From: Dipylidium caninum
Taxonomy: Eukaryota; Platyhelminthes; Cestoda; Cyclophyllidea; Dipylidiidae
Direction of reading: 5' to 3'
DNA: 64,000 bases
Assembly (NCBI GenBank): GCA_017562135.1
Contig: QEYB01001025.1
Coordinates: forward strand, 1-64,000
The notes beneath the pieces were generated by a model. The model was not told where the DNA came from and did not search any database. It worked only from the letters and a program-made list of their open reading frames with translations. Shown piece by piece: positions 44,160 to 54,829 of the stretch. Every line of letters begins with the position of its first letter. The first letter of the stretch is position 1. A program made the position numbers and the translations under genes.

Positions 44160-44560
44160 CCACTAAATGCGACTGGGTCAGACATCAGCTGTGAGGAGAG
44201 ATTGGTGGAGGAGGCGTCATGGTGTCTTGGGACTCAGGTCATTGGGACACGTGGAGGTGATGCTCCACCTCGAGTTTAGTGCAAAAAGCAAGCGAGGTTA
44301 TGCGGAATCTGCGTCGGTTGTGATCGCTGTGTCATCAACCACACTGAGTATACCATCGGTTCACCTCAGAAGCCCATGTCTCCTGCGGGTCGGGAGTGTG
44401 GGGAGTGGCAATCGGGTGGTGGGATATGCTCCTGTGAGTGTGGTAGACCCTGTGACAACGTGTCCTCTCGTCTTGTGTCCACCAGTGATGCTCGCATGCC
44501 GCGAGCAGGGCGAGATCAGCCAGAGGCTACTGGGTCAGACCTCCACCCTTTGAAGGAACA
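44160..44560 (+). repeat. Family B extension, copy 3
   Basis: The + strand is open at 44,167-44,553 for 128 codons. Its end (GSGNRVVGYAPVSVVDPV) matches GGNRVIGCAPMAVVEPF on the minus strand at 32.2 kb. Nucleotides 44,395-44,450 and the reverse complement of 32,210-32,265 share ATCGGGT, TGGGATATGCTCCT (GGATGTGCTCCT in the partner) and GTGGTAGA. This is a longer open frame than in copy 2, with no recognised domain. Confidence 0.45.
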
Positions 44561-44754
44561 CATGATTGGAGGTTGTGGTCTGTTGACGCATTCCAATCTC
44601 CCTTTCCAAAGGCGCTATTCTGTGTGAAGAAGTGAAGCGAAATGCTAACAGTTACTGTGCTTCCCTGCTGTGGGAATTGACATTTTGCGGGCGAGAAATT
44701 GCCAGCACACCTTATTGAGTTTCTTTCTTACCTGTCCATTTCTAATGTAAATCA

Positions 44755-45265
44755 CCTTCCTCACCATTTTCGCGGAATTATTTCCTCCCCATCATCTCCG
44801 CCACGTCGGCACCTCATTTCTACGCTTTACGCTCTCATACACGCCATGTAAATACCTTCCTTGCTGACAATGTATAATTACGCAATACTTGGCGCTACAA
44901 TGGACATGTATGGGAGAGCGAAAGGGGAAAAGTGTGGCCGAGAGTTGAAGGAATGGGTGAAATCTGGAGCAGGAGGAGGAACAGTGGACAAATCCATGCC
45001 ACCGGAAGATTCACTTTGGCTGGCCAGGAGACAGGCTGCTGGATCGCGCGTCTGCCGAAATTGGGGATGTTGGAAAATGAATCCATGTCTCATCGCCTAA
45101 TGCCTCGTCTCACTTGCTCGTTTCCCCACATTTAGAGGATATTAGTTGAAAATGCTCTTCTTCAGAGCCTTCAAAATTTTCCTTGTGAAATCGATGTGAT
45201 TCACGTCGTCTAAATAGAGGCGATTTGCCTTAGATTGCGAGGCAACTCTTCTTGCATGTATGAAA
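44755..45265 (+). repeat. Family B blocks alpha and beta, copy 3
   Basis: Direct match to 3,910-4,330: ATACACGCCATG near 44,837, TGACAATGTATAATTACGCAATACTT near 44,870 in pieces, GGGGATGTT near 45,063, GAGCCTTCAAAATTTTCCTTG near 45,163 in pieces and GCGAGGCAACTCTTCTTGCAT near 45,236 in pieces. The acidic part of the beta frame is absent. About 75 percent identity by eye. Confidence 0.6.
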
Positions 45266-45829
45266 ACCTTGTACCATGGTGTGGGACTCCATCTACCTCC
45301 TACTTACTCATCCTCATTATCCTTCTCCTCTGTTCCCTGTAGTCAACCCCCCCCCCAAAATGTCGGAGTCCACACAACTTGGAACGGTGTAGTTTTTTTT
45401 ATTTCTACGTTTACTTTATTCAACGCAATCAAGTTTGATCTTTTTGCGCTACTAGCTAGTGTTTAACCAATCTCAATCGACCCTCCCGCTGATTGGTTCA
45501 CGCAGCGTCGTGCGATTGTTGCGCTTGAAGAAAATCAAGCGCGCAAGAACTCTCCTCCCCAGCCTTGATCGATTGGATATTCAACACAGTCCGCAGGGAC
45601 TCACAGTTTGTCAATTTTCACGCAATGTTCTAATGACGGTAAAGCCAACATAAAGAAATGTCGTGTTTGCAGTTCAGTGACGTTTTGTCATACTGCAAAA
45701 GAGTAGAGAGCAGAGAGGTAAGATTTCCTACCAAACACTTTGTAGCGTGTCGAGGATCTAGAGTTGAGAGGCAGTGAATGTTTCCTCCACCCTCCTCGCT
45801 TTTGTTCTTGCCCTCGCCACTAGAATAAA

Positions 45830-46070
45830 ATGCCACCCAGGGATGAGGGCAGTGTGGGCAGGGGGACAGAATATTTCGCCGTGACATCGCATCGCTCGCT
45901 GCCAATTGTACTACTGAGGCTTTGTCAAGAGTGATGATAGAGGGTGTGGGAGAGGACCGATTAACGGGTCAAACACACACACACGTACGCAGCCTCGGGG
46001 CGATGGACGTTGTAATGCTCGTTTGCAATGCCGATAAATCTCTCCTCGACCTTCAACTCGGACAGGTAAG
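45830..46070 (+). repeat. Family E2 repeat with (CA)n, copy 2
   Basis: Partner of 41,040-41,345. After the CA run an ATG at 46,003 opens VVMLVCNADKSLLDLQLGQ and is followed at once by GTAAGT (46,064-46,069), a good splice donor. The 41 kb copy lacks the GTAAGT. This could be a first exon, but the partner peptide diverges at the same place, so it is weak evidence. Confidence 0.5.
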
Positions 46071-46279
46071 TCAAGTCTTCTCAACCGCCGCCTCCCTCTT
46101 CCCCCCACCCCCCGACTTTGCTAAACACGTAGCGATTATTTTCGAATTGACGACACTCTTTCTGCTCCCTCCCTCCTCCCCCCTCCTTCCCTCCCTCCAC
46201 TCTGCCCATCTACAATGGTTGAAAAGTACGAGTGCGAGAGGATAAGGTCAAGGGTCAGACCCACGATTATGATTATTTG

Positions 46280-46620
46280 CAGGGCGTCTTTTCGGTTTTG
46301 AGGACAGGCTGAGTCAGGCTGAATCGAAATGCAACTCCACTTAGCGGCTTATTTAACCACCTCCTACGGCTCTTGGCTTGTTCAAGGGATTTAGTAACGA
46401 AGCATATTAATTGCCTTTCTGTGCGAAGCCACTTGTTCAATGCCGAATCATTGGCGAACCTTGAGTCTTTTCTTCACGAATGTGACACTCTGCGGTCTGA
46501 ACTGGCCGCACTCAGGCACGCTGGTTGTTCGGTCGCCGTTTCTCCGGCATATCCAATCTATGCTTTTTGCGTATACACACGCACGCACGCACACAAGAGG
46601 TTGCTGTTCAGAAGATGATT
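46280..46620 (+). other. Coding-like open frame, unknown
   Basis: The + frame 46,373-46,618 includes HINCLSVRSHLFNAESLANL and ESFLHECDTLRSELAALRHAG. The second reads like an amphipathic helix with heptad-like Leu spacing. It ends in a His/Arg-rich tail from an ACGC/CACA run (46,574-46,598). No start context, splice site or family recognised. Confidence 0.25.
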
Positions 46621-48780
46621 AAATTTTACACAATGGCCTTATGCACAACTTAGTCGGAGAGCTACTATCCCGTAAAACCGAGATGCGCTTTGGCGCAGAG
46701 GTTGATTTGAGGACGTTGAAGGCCGCTCTTTCACATTTACTCTCGCTTTTCCATCAAACAGCATCCTTCGGATCGTCTTCACTTGCAAAAAATCTTTCCC
46801 CTACATAGCTGTACCTCATTGTTTTTGTAACGAAAGACTCTAAAAGCGTTAATTAACTTCTTGTTCGAGGGCAGTCTGAAGAGGAAAGTGTGGCAATGAG
46901 CGTGTTACTGCTTCGCCTCTTCATGTACGGGTGAAGAAAGCCATAGGTCGTTTTGAGACATAAAAGTGAAGGAAATTGAAGACTAAGGCGGCAGTAGTGT
47001 GCAGAAAGTGATTGTGCGTGTGGATGAGCAGTGGACATCTCCTGTGATCGGGATAAGTAACTTGTAAGGATGGAAATAAACACTGTGGGCGAGGGAAAGA
47101 AAGGGTGGAAAGAGGAAGTTTGTTGTCGAATCAAAACCGAAAAGGTCAAATTTCTGACGTTACTTCACACATTAATGGGACGATGAGGGAATGTGTGAGA
47201 AGTGGGGAGAAGAAGGAAGAGAGAAGGGAGAGGGGAAGGAATAGAGGTGAAGTGAAATGAGGTAAGGTGAGGCGAAGTGGCATTGAACGGTATCTCGGTC
47301 GGTTGCGGGGGATGAAACGAAAAGTGACACGCCTCCGTAAACTCTCATTGCCACTGACCACATCTTTACCTTCTCAAAACAGTTAAATGGGGATCTTCAA
47401 TTCTTTTCGCGCCTCAGTCCACCTTACAATCGCCGCGTCCCTCCCCCTCGAGTACCGTTGTTCCCTCCTCGCAGCCTCATCATGTTCTTCCCATTCCCCC
47501 ACACCTCCCCGGCCCTTTGGTGTTTCTCCAACCAACCATTTTAATAACCTTCGCCTCCCCACAATCCATCCACTCTCCCACTTTTCCACCCATATCCTCT
47601 GTGAGGACAGCAACGGATTGTGTGAACACATCTGCCACATCCCGCTGATCCTTGCCAACTCGTCGCCATTCGTAATTTTCAAGATCTGACAACTACTCGC
47701 ACACGTTAGTTTCACCTCGTGACCCTTCTCTCCTCTCTCTTGTCCTGAGATCTGCCTTCCTCAGTGCAGTGGAATTCTCCTTTAACTCGTACGACCAATT
47801 GCCCTGTTAATAAATGACGCGTGGATGCTTCGCTGAAACTCGTCTTCATCATGTTCTCCAACTTACTTTAATTCAATTTTGGATTCATCCACGTTACTCG
47901 CTCATAACTCATTCGCAGAAGTGGGAGCGAGCAGTGAAGGGGCCAGTGGATTTCAGCCTCGAAGTTCCAGCCGCACAAGTGTATGCGTGTATGACCTCAG
48001 TCGTGGCAATCGCGCCACCGAAAAGACGAGCGGGGACACAGTGCACCGCTCACAGCATTGATGAATTGTTAGCTCTCAATTCGCTTGAGCATTCCTGGGT
48101 CTCTGAGCTTTAACATAAACAAAATTGAAAGACCTCTGTGCCTATTTAGCTAGCCAACTCGCAGTCTCGCCCATTCCTTCACACTATCCAACTAAATGCG
48201 CTAACTCGTGATGTTCGCCACTCCCAACAGAACCACCGCACTCACGAAGATCGTCTAATGCGGTATATTTTATCGCTGACAAAGTGATTTGCTCAAAAGA
48301 AAGGGTCGAATGCTTAACCTGGCTTCAAGCGAAATGCAATTCACAACTCCCTTTGACCTTGCTTGACGCCTTCAACTCCCGCCAGCACTAAAACACATTT
48401 CTCTTCTCCCACTCGGTGCTTCAGGCGAAAAGGCACCATCTTCAGCGTCCAAAGCGGTCTGTCTGTCGATAAATATGATATCGGCGTGATTGACAAGTTT
48501 CATTTATTCATTTTCACATTGCCTCCTGAATGAACTCAAAATCCACATTCTCCCTGCTGGTCCAGATGACTAACGCCGTTGGACTCTCTCGGGTCTGAGC
48601 TTGGGCAAAGGAAAGAAGTGGAGATACATGGAACGGATTTGTAGATCGGAAGTGGCAGATATGGCGAAGGATGATGTTTGGACGGAAAATCGACTTAATG
48701 TTCCGAACATAGCTAAGGAAAAGAGACAGAAGACACTGAATAGGGACCAACACTAATGAAACTCGAATGTTGACCATTTT
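46621..48780. other. No recognised feature
   Basis: 47,160-47,300 is purine-rich on + (GAGAAGAAGGAAGAGAG). The strongly pyrimidine-biased 47,390-47,600 gives long but low-information frames on both strands. Nothing supported. Confidence 0.5.
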
Positions 48781-49910
48781 ACCGGGAAATATAATGGACT
48801 TCATATTTACATCGCTTTGGCTCGTGCGGTGACAACGTGTGCCTTACAGGCTTGGTCTGCCACTTAAGCCAATTACGCCTCCGGATTCTTCTATCTACCA
48901 AATGGCCCATCAGGCACTGTGTCGCCACCGTCAATTGTGGGACGACCATCGAGATCGTGACTGCACGAGTCGATCGGCACAGAAGGTGTTTTCTCACATC
49001 TCTCACCAAGTCCAGCATTGGTGAGTCAGTATTGCAAAGCTTAAAATGCCCGTTTGAGAGCTGCGTTAACCTGGTTGAGTGTAGCACGCGGAAGACCCTT
49101 CTCTGGGCTAAGGTGGGCCCGTTGGTGAGATGGATGGCAAGAGGTCGCCAAATGGGTGTGCTGAATGTGTGGCGAGTGAGAGACATGCACCAAACGAAAT
49201 CGATGCTGCAACGTTTTGCTCATGTTTTTCGTGTGTTTTGTTCGGGTGCGCGACGATGATCTGGTGATTTAGTCACCGGGTCTCGGACAGTCAGGTAGAA
49301 TGAGTCGGTTTCGCAAAGGATGAATTACTTGCATCACGGCCTTTCCTCTCCTCCCTTCTCTAAAGAGGCGTCACCTGTCGAGTGAGGATACAGGATACCT
49401 CACAGGACGAGATAGGCAAAAAGGAGAATGGGAAGTGGGAAAGCATTTGGACAGTCTATTTTAGACATCATGTGATGTTCACATAGGATCCAGAGGCAGG
49501 AGGGAGCACCACAGAGAGTTTGGTCGCCGTGTATACAAGTAGCTGCATTCAGACTAATTGCCACTCACTCTCTCATCTCCTCCTCTCTTTGCTCTCTTCT
49601 TTCTCCCCTTCCCCATCCCCACCACCTTAATCCCCTCACTGAAGTAAATATACGAAGGGGATGAAAGCAACGAAAAGTGTCTCTCGAAACATCCGAACTA
49701 TAAGCCTGCCCGTTGTTCAGCTGGTGTTCCGCCCTGCAGAGGCAAGGGCTTTCAGTCCACTAGCTCCAGTATCGAATTCGTTTGATGTACGTTTTCCGGG
49801 CAGCCTCTCACTGCCCCGACCCATATTATGCACCTTTCCCGTCCATCTCACAAATCGGGCCCACTTCAGCCGCGAAACAGCTCTTCCGAGTTCTTCGATC
49901 AACTAGGGCT
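48779..49910. other. Two overlapping long frames and a weak internal inverted repeat
   Basis: 48,779-49,186 minus (135 codons) and 48,837-49,259 plus (140 codons) overlap almost fully, so at most one could be real. The + frame has KVGPLVRWMARGRQMG near 49,115. On the minus strand at 49,790-49,880 is LKWARFVRWTGKVHNMG, a likely degenerate inverted copy. The KVGPLV part also resembles the R3 peptide (KVGPFVGIREK). This suggests very old R3-like material. Confidence 0.3.
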
Positions 49911-52900
49911 AATGCGCTCTCACTTTGGCAGTTAAGTCCTGCCACACTGGCTTAGGAATGTTGGCAAGTGAGACTGCGTCGACAGGCCACCTTTGGCCAT
50001 GAGTGACTCCTGAATTGACGCTAGAAGGATTTTATCAACTGTCTCGCAGCGCCTGATGGGCTAATCCTTAGACAACCGAAGCCAGAGGCTCAAGTGGCTC
50101 AACAGGACCAGCGACCGCGGCACCCAAAGACAAATCACTTGATGTGTGAAACATCGAATTTTTCTTCTGCAACTGGACGGGGAGTTTAACCATCGGCCGG
50201 CTGGCCAGTCCGTTCACTGACGCGAAGTATTGTGAGTCAAGCTCAGGCCGGAACTGTCAGCATGGTCAAAGTCACGACTCTGGTGTGTGACCTGGACACA
50301 CTCACACCCCGATTAGGCGGCGACAAGTTCAAGTTCCCGGGATCATATGGCGGTACTCACAGTACCATGTCGAGGAACGTCCACACTGAGATTAACCTCA
50401 CTTGCTTGCATGCCGACACTCTGTGGAAGTTGCGAGTTCTCAAGCTTCCCGTCGCAGTTCACAGTACGATGGTCGTCCAAACCTCCCACTGACACATGTG
50501 TGGCATCGGCTGTAACTGAGCAGTAGCGGGGGCGTCACATCGAGTGTCGAAGTGGCCTGAGGTATTGGATCAGGGTGACAGGTGCTACAGATGGGTGTCA
50601 GTTCAGTAGGAGCACATTCGAATCTCGTAAATAGGATCGCTAACACCTTCTAGGCATAATCTTTACTTCAAAGACAGGAGAAAATCAACCATGAAGATGG
50701 AAGACATTGATTCAAAACGATAAAGCGTTTCTAGAGCCGTCCTACTAGCTCGCTCGCTTGGCCACAGGGACGAGTAAGGGGTAGGTGTTTTAAAACCAAA
50801 TCATTTTCATCATCATACTCTGGGCGAATTTGTGCTTGTTTTACTTTACTCTTCACCAATCACTTAACCAGTCACTCCAACTACACAATGTGTACTACTT
50901 GCAAATCGGTATATATTTAATGGCTCTACTTGCGGCGTGAATGAAAAAAGTAAGCACATTATATTAAAGTAGACATTGAGCGTTTCCTACTGGGCAAATT
51001 ATGTCGCAAACCAAAGTTGAGTTCAGTGGATTTTGCTGCAACTACCCATTCAAGATTACCATTCTACGTCGGCGGTTGGCAGTGCACGATTTTCGACAGC
51101 GTCCAAAGATGGACCACACTGATTAATGCGTATTCTTCGCTGCTATCTGATTGGCGCTTCTGGACATTTGCCGATTGGTGGCACCGTGGGCGCCTACGCG
51201 TCGATACGCATGCATCGACTGAAGTCGACTGGGCGGTCCAGGTGGTTCCAAGTCCTGACTCATTGCTATTGGCTCTCGTGGCGTATAAATTTGGAGGCCT
51301 ACACTCAATGCTCTTCAGTCTCGAACGCTGATGACGTCGGAAAGGTGTGTTCTTGTGTATTACCGCATCACGATTGTTGTTGGCCATGATTGATGGGGTG
51401 AGTGGCTTGCGGACGGCTCTTCTGCTATCCGTTGTAGATCTACGATCGAAGATAGGAATACGGGGAGACAAATTGATGAGGCGATTGTGCCTCAGATGAC
51501 ACAAAATCTCGGGGCATAAAATTTATGCCACGGTATGTAACAAGCACTCACCCGCACAAATTCTGTTCTCTTTGTTCCATTGACACAAACTTGGAAAGCT
51601 TCTCGGATGTCAGTCGTGGCGGACAAGGACGGACGCTGTTCGTCTTCGCCTTCACTCATTCACCAGCATAGATCTCCTTATTTTTGCCTACAAGAGCAGT
51701 AAGTGAAGGAAGCTTCTTTACTAACCTCTTTTTCTCCACCTTTCAGCACAAGTTTATTGATATCACTGATCGGGTACCTCAGGAAGTACGTAGTAAGTCC
51801 TTGTTTACACTAAGCATTCCCCTGCATCGATGTGACACCCCGATGCTCTTGTCAGCTCATGGTAGTGTGTGAGCAGGTTGTCAGTGAAGCAACGGTCTGT
51901 AGGAGGTCAAATGAAGACTGAGATTTGGTGTTAGGGCACCGTCATTTTGTGTTTCCACTCGAATAGCTAGACCTAGGATGCACACGCCTCCGCATCACGA
52001 GAGTTGTCTGGATGAGAATTAAGCGACTTCTATTTTACTTATTTGTAAGTTTTGGCAAACCTGCCCCAAAGCATGGCAGAAATATGCGTCGCCTGAACGT
52101 AAGTAGTCACCATTTGTGTTCCAACCCGTCTGCTTGACCTATCGACATTTTCCAATGTTGCACTGTCCTTTCCTGCCAACATGACAGTTATCTGGTTCGG
52201 CATGGAGTAGTGGTGTCCTACTTGCCTTGACCAGACTTCTCGCTTTGCATGCAGCATCCGCCGCGGCCGACTTCACCGCCAAAAACTACGAAGGCGTAGA
52301 AGGGTTTGCCCACGAATCGAGGGCCTGCTCCCAACGGCAACACCTCAATCCCTCTTCGGCGACCTGCGGTTGAGCTCCTTTCTTGCCTCCTGCACAAATT
52401 CCAATAAATGTGTATCGACGTGTAGCCTTCTCCACGGATCCGTCGTCGTAGGTTGCGTTGTGGGGAAGCAATGTGCTCAATGGATAAAAGTTTTCTTTAA
52501 TCGTCCCCTGTGTCGACGATATTTTTACACACGTCCACAGTATATATTTTTCTAAACATTTGTTCATGTGTCCTCTAAGTAGAGATTAACTATAAGTGTT
52601 GTGGCCTCTTTTATGTGAGCGACGTGTCGCACTCTCTATTGAAAAATTATGCGGTGTGGTGTGGACTGTGTCAAGAAACCCGAGAACCGGCAACTTCAAG
52701 TGATTTTGTCACGATACTGTTTGCTTCATGGCAATCGATGTTAATCTTCACAGTGGAATGTTCATTCCAAGTTGATTGAACTGGGCACTGGTCGAGGAAA
52801 GTGGACAGCGACATTGTCGAGAGCACACAAACCAGACACGTGACAGAAGTCGCGCCAGTTTGGGGAAAGACTAGCATCCCATTGTGATCTTTCACGTGCA

Positions 52901-53600
52901 ATCGAACCAGGCTACCCGAAAACTTTATCCAATGCTCACAGGGCCTCCATAGCCTTCACTCGCAGCAATTTATTTATCCGTTCATCCATGCAAATATGCT
53001 TACATGTAGCAGTATTGTTCATCTTCAACGCCGCAGATCCAATTAACCAGTCAGGATGGCACGGTGGTCGCCACGTTGGCTCAACTCCGCAAATTGGTAA
53101 CCTGCATGTTGGAGGCCTTTTGTGATGTATGATTAGAGAATGACAGTGGCTCGAGGGTGAAGTGGGTAATGAGACAAAGAACGTTGATTCGTATGAGAAG
53201 TAACAACCAACGAGTCTGCACTGGAATAACCATAGTCACGGGGAGAAGGTGGATTTCACTTCAAAACTCAGTCGCCTCTTGTGTACATCTGCAAAGACCT
53301 CCACTGCAAGAGGTTGACGGAGGAGATCGCGACATAACCCTGTGATCGTTCATGAACAGACGAATTAATTTGTGGAGATTGGTGAACAAGTGCTAAATGT
53401 CTAAGTTGGTTATTCGGAACGCTCAATGCTGCAAGTTAAATTTACGCATTGTACCAATTAGTGAGTGTTGGGGCTGTTGGGGCTAGCGAAGTGTGACCAC
53501 AATGCTGCGATAGTGTGTGAACATTGTTTGTATGGTCTCACGACCTTCAACGTTGTCACCGCTCTAAGCGGAGTCCATGGCAGGAAGAGAAGGGGAAAAA
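49911..53600. other. No recognised gene
   Basis: Open frames exist at 50,232-50,492 plus, 51,064-51,504 minus and 52,286-52,567 minus, all without motifs. One intron-like stretch is at 51,699-51,746: GTAAGTG, 48 bases in all, ending TTTCTCCACCTTTCAG. Splicing it joins GAGCA to CACAAG, and a further GTAAGT follows at 51,792. The implied exon is only about 45 bases, so I do not call a gene. Confidence 0.3.
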
Positions 53601-53608
53601 GTGTGAGC

Positions 53609-54820
53609 AGCAGTTGGTACAGATGACGATGTGTTGAACGACGATATTGTCAGTGCCTACCCGAGTGTGCATCGTCGTCCGAGCAATTTTGTGTCTCTCG
53701 TTAAGGGTGTCGCCATTCCTTGACATCCCCGTGTAACGACGCCAACTTAGATGGTTAACAGTCAGCATGTGAACGGAAACTGTCAACGAGAGTCCGTTGC
53801 TGCTGCAAGCACACATTACCCTACGCATTTGCATACGTCTGATTTTAATTTACGTCAAGGTGAAGTGAAGGGCGGAAATTCAAACGAGGCTTTTACAAAC
53901 TGCAGGGGAAAATTCACAGGGAAGAAGTAACAGCAAGCGGAGAAGCGAGGCAATAACTAGGAGTTGAGAAAAGAAGTCGTTGAATTTCGCATTACGTAGA
54001 GAGGAATCAGAGCCAAAGACACGCAAGTTTCACCCTAGCGACATATGTTGTGTGCGATCAAAGCATAGTCCGCCCAGACACAGTTGAATGCCATCAACTC
54101 TTCCCCGAAGAGGTTAGAGGACGCCACCTACACATGACATCAACGCCTCACTCGACGATTTCACAGGCGAGTGTGGAAATGTACGAGTGCGTATTTGCCA
54201 ATTTTCTTATTCGGTAGTGTAAATTCTGATTTGGTGGATGAGGAAGAGATCTCGCAGGAAAAGTGGGGCAGTTAGCATAATTTCACCATAATGGCTTTCC
54301 TTTTGAAAGAAAAAGCTTACGTTTCTTCAGGGACATTTCTTTTCTGCTAACTCCTAAGTTTGTGCTCAGAAGTTCTGTTATTACACGTTCTTCGTCAGTT
54401 GAAATCCGTTTGAATGTTGATGGCAGACTGACCTCGGTCATTTGAATTACTCCTTGGAATTGTGGTTGTTTCCGTTGGGAGACAGGCCTACAGTGAGAAT
54501 ATATCGTCAGGGCGAGGAATTGGTCAGCAATAGCCAGAACAATCCTCTCCAATTGCAAAAACCAGTCCCTCCGTTCCTCCTCCAACCGATTTTATAGCCC
54601 CAATGTGAGTGCATTTCACCGTAACTCGTCTTCCGACCAACTGCAGTCATCCACTCGCTGAATACGCCTCGAACGTCCCACCGAAGTTCACGCGGTGACC
54701 TGTCAGCGATAAAGGATGGCTGAAGTGTCTTTTCCTGCGTCCTCCCACATACTCTGCATTCCAAGTACCCTGTCGAATGCCCTTCATTCTGACACATTTG
54801 CCGAGTTGACGTATCTGAAT
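53609..54820 (+). mobile_element. Element C, copy 2 (no tandem duplication)
   Basis: Matches copy 1 (27,763-29,638) end to end with a single middle unit. It keeps the 52-base segment missing from tandem unit 1. Compared with copy 1 it shows many single-base gains and losses, for example around 54,260-54,330 and 54,420-54,560, spread over homopolymers and elsewhere. Minus frames (54,283-54,585, 54,507-54,827) are not preserved in copy 1. The base order at both ends is the same as in copy 1, which defines the element. Confidence 0.65.
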
Positions 54821-54829
54821 TCTCCAACG

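Noticed and set aside
48779..49259. Two overlapping frames of 135 and 140 codons as genes
   Set aside because: They lie on opposite strands over the same DNA, with no motif, start context or splice signal for either.
51699..51746. A 48-base intron
   Set aside because: Splice signals are good, but the neighbouring frames show no recognisable protein and the next exon would be about 45 bases; recorded only within the region note.
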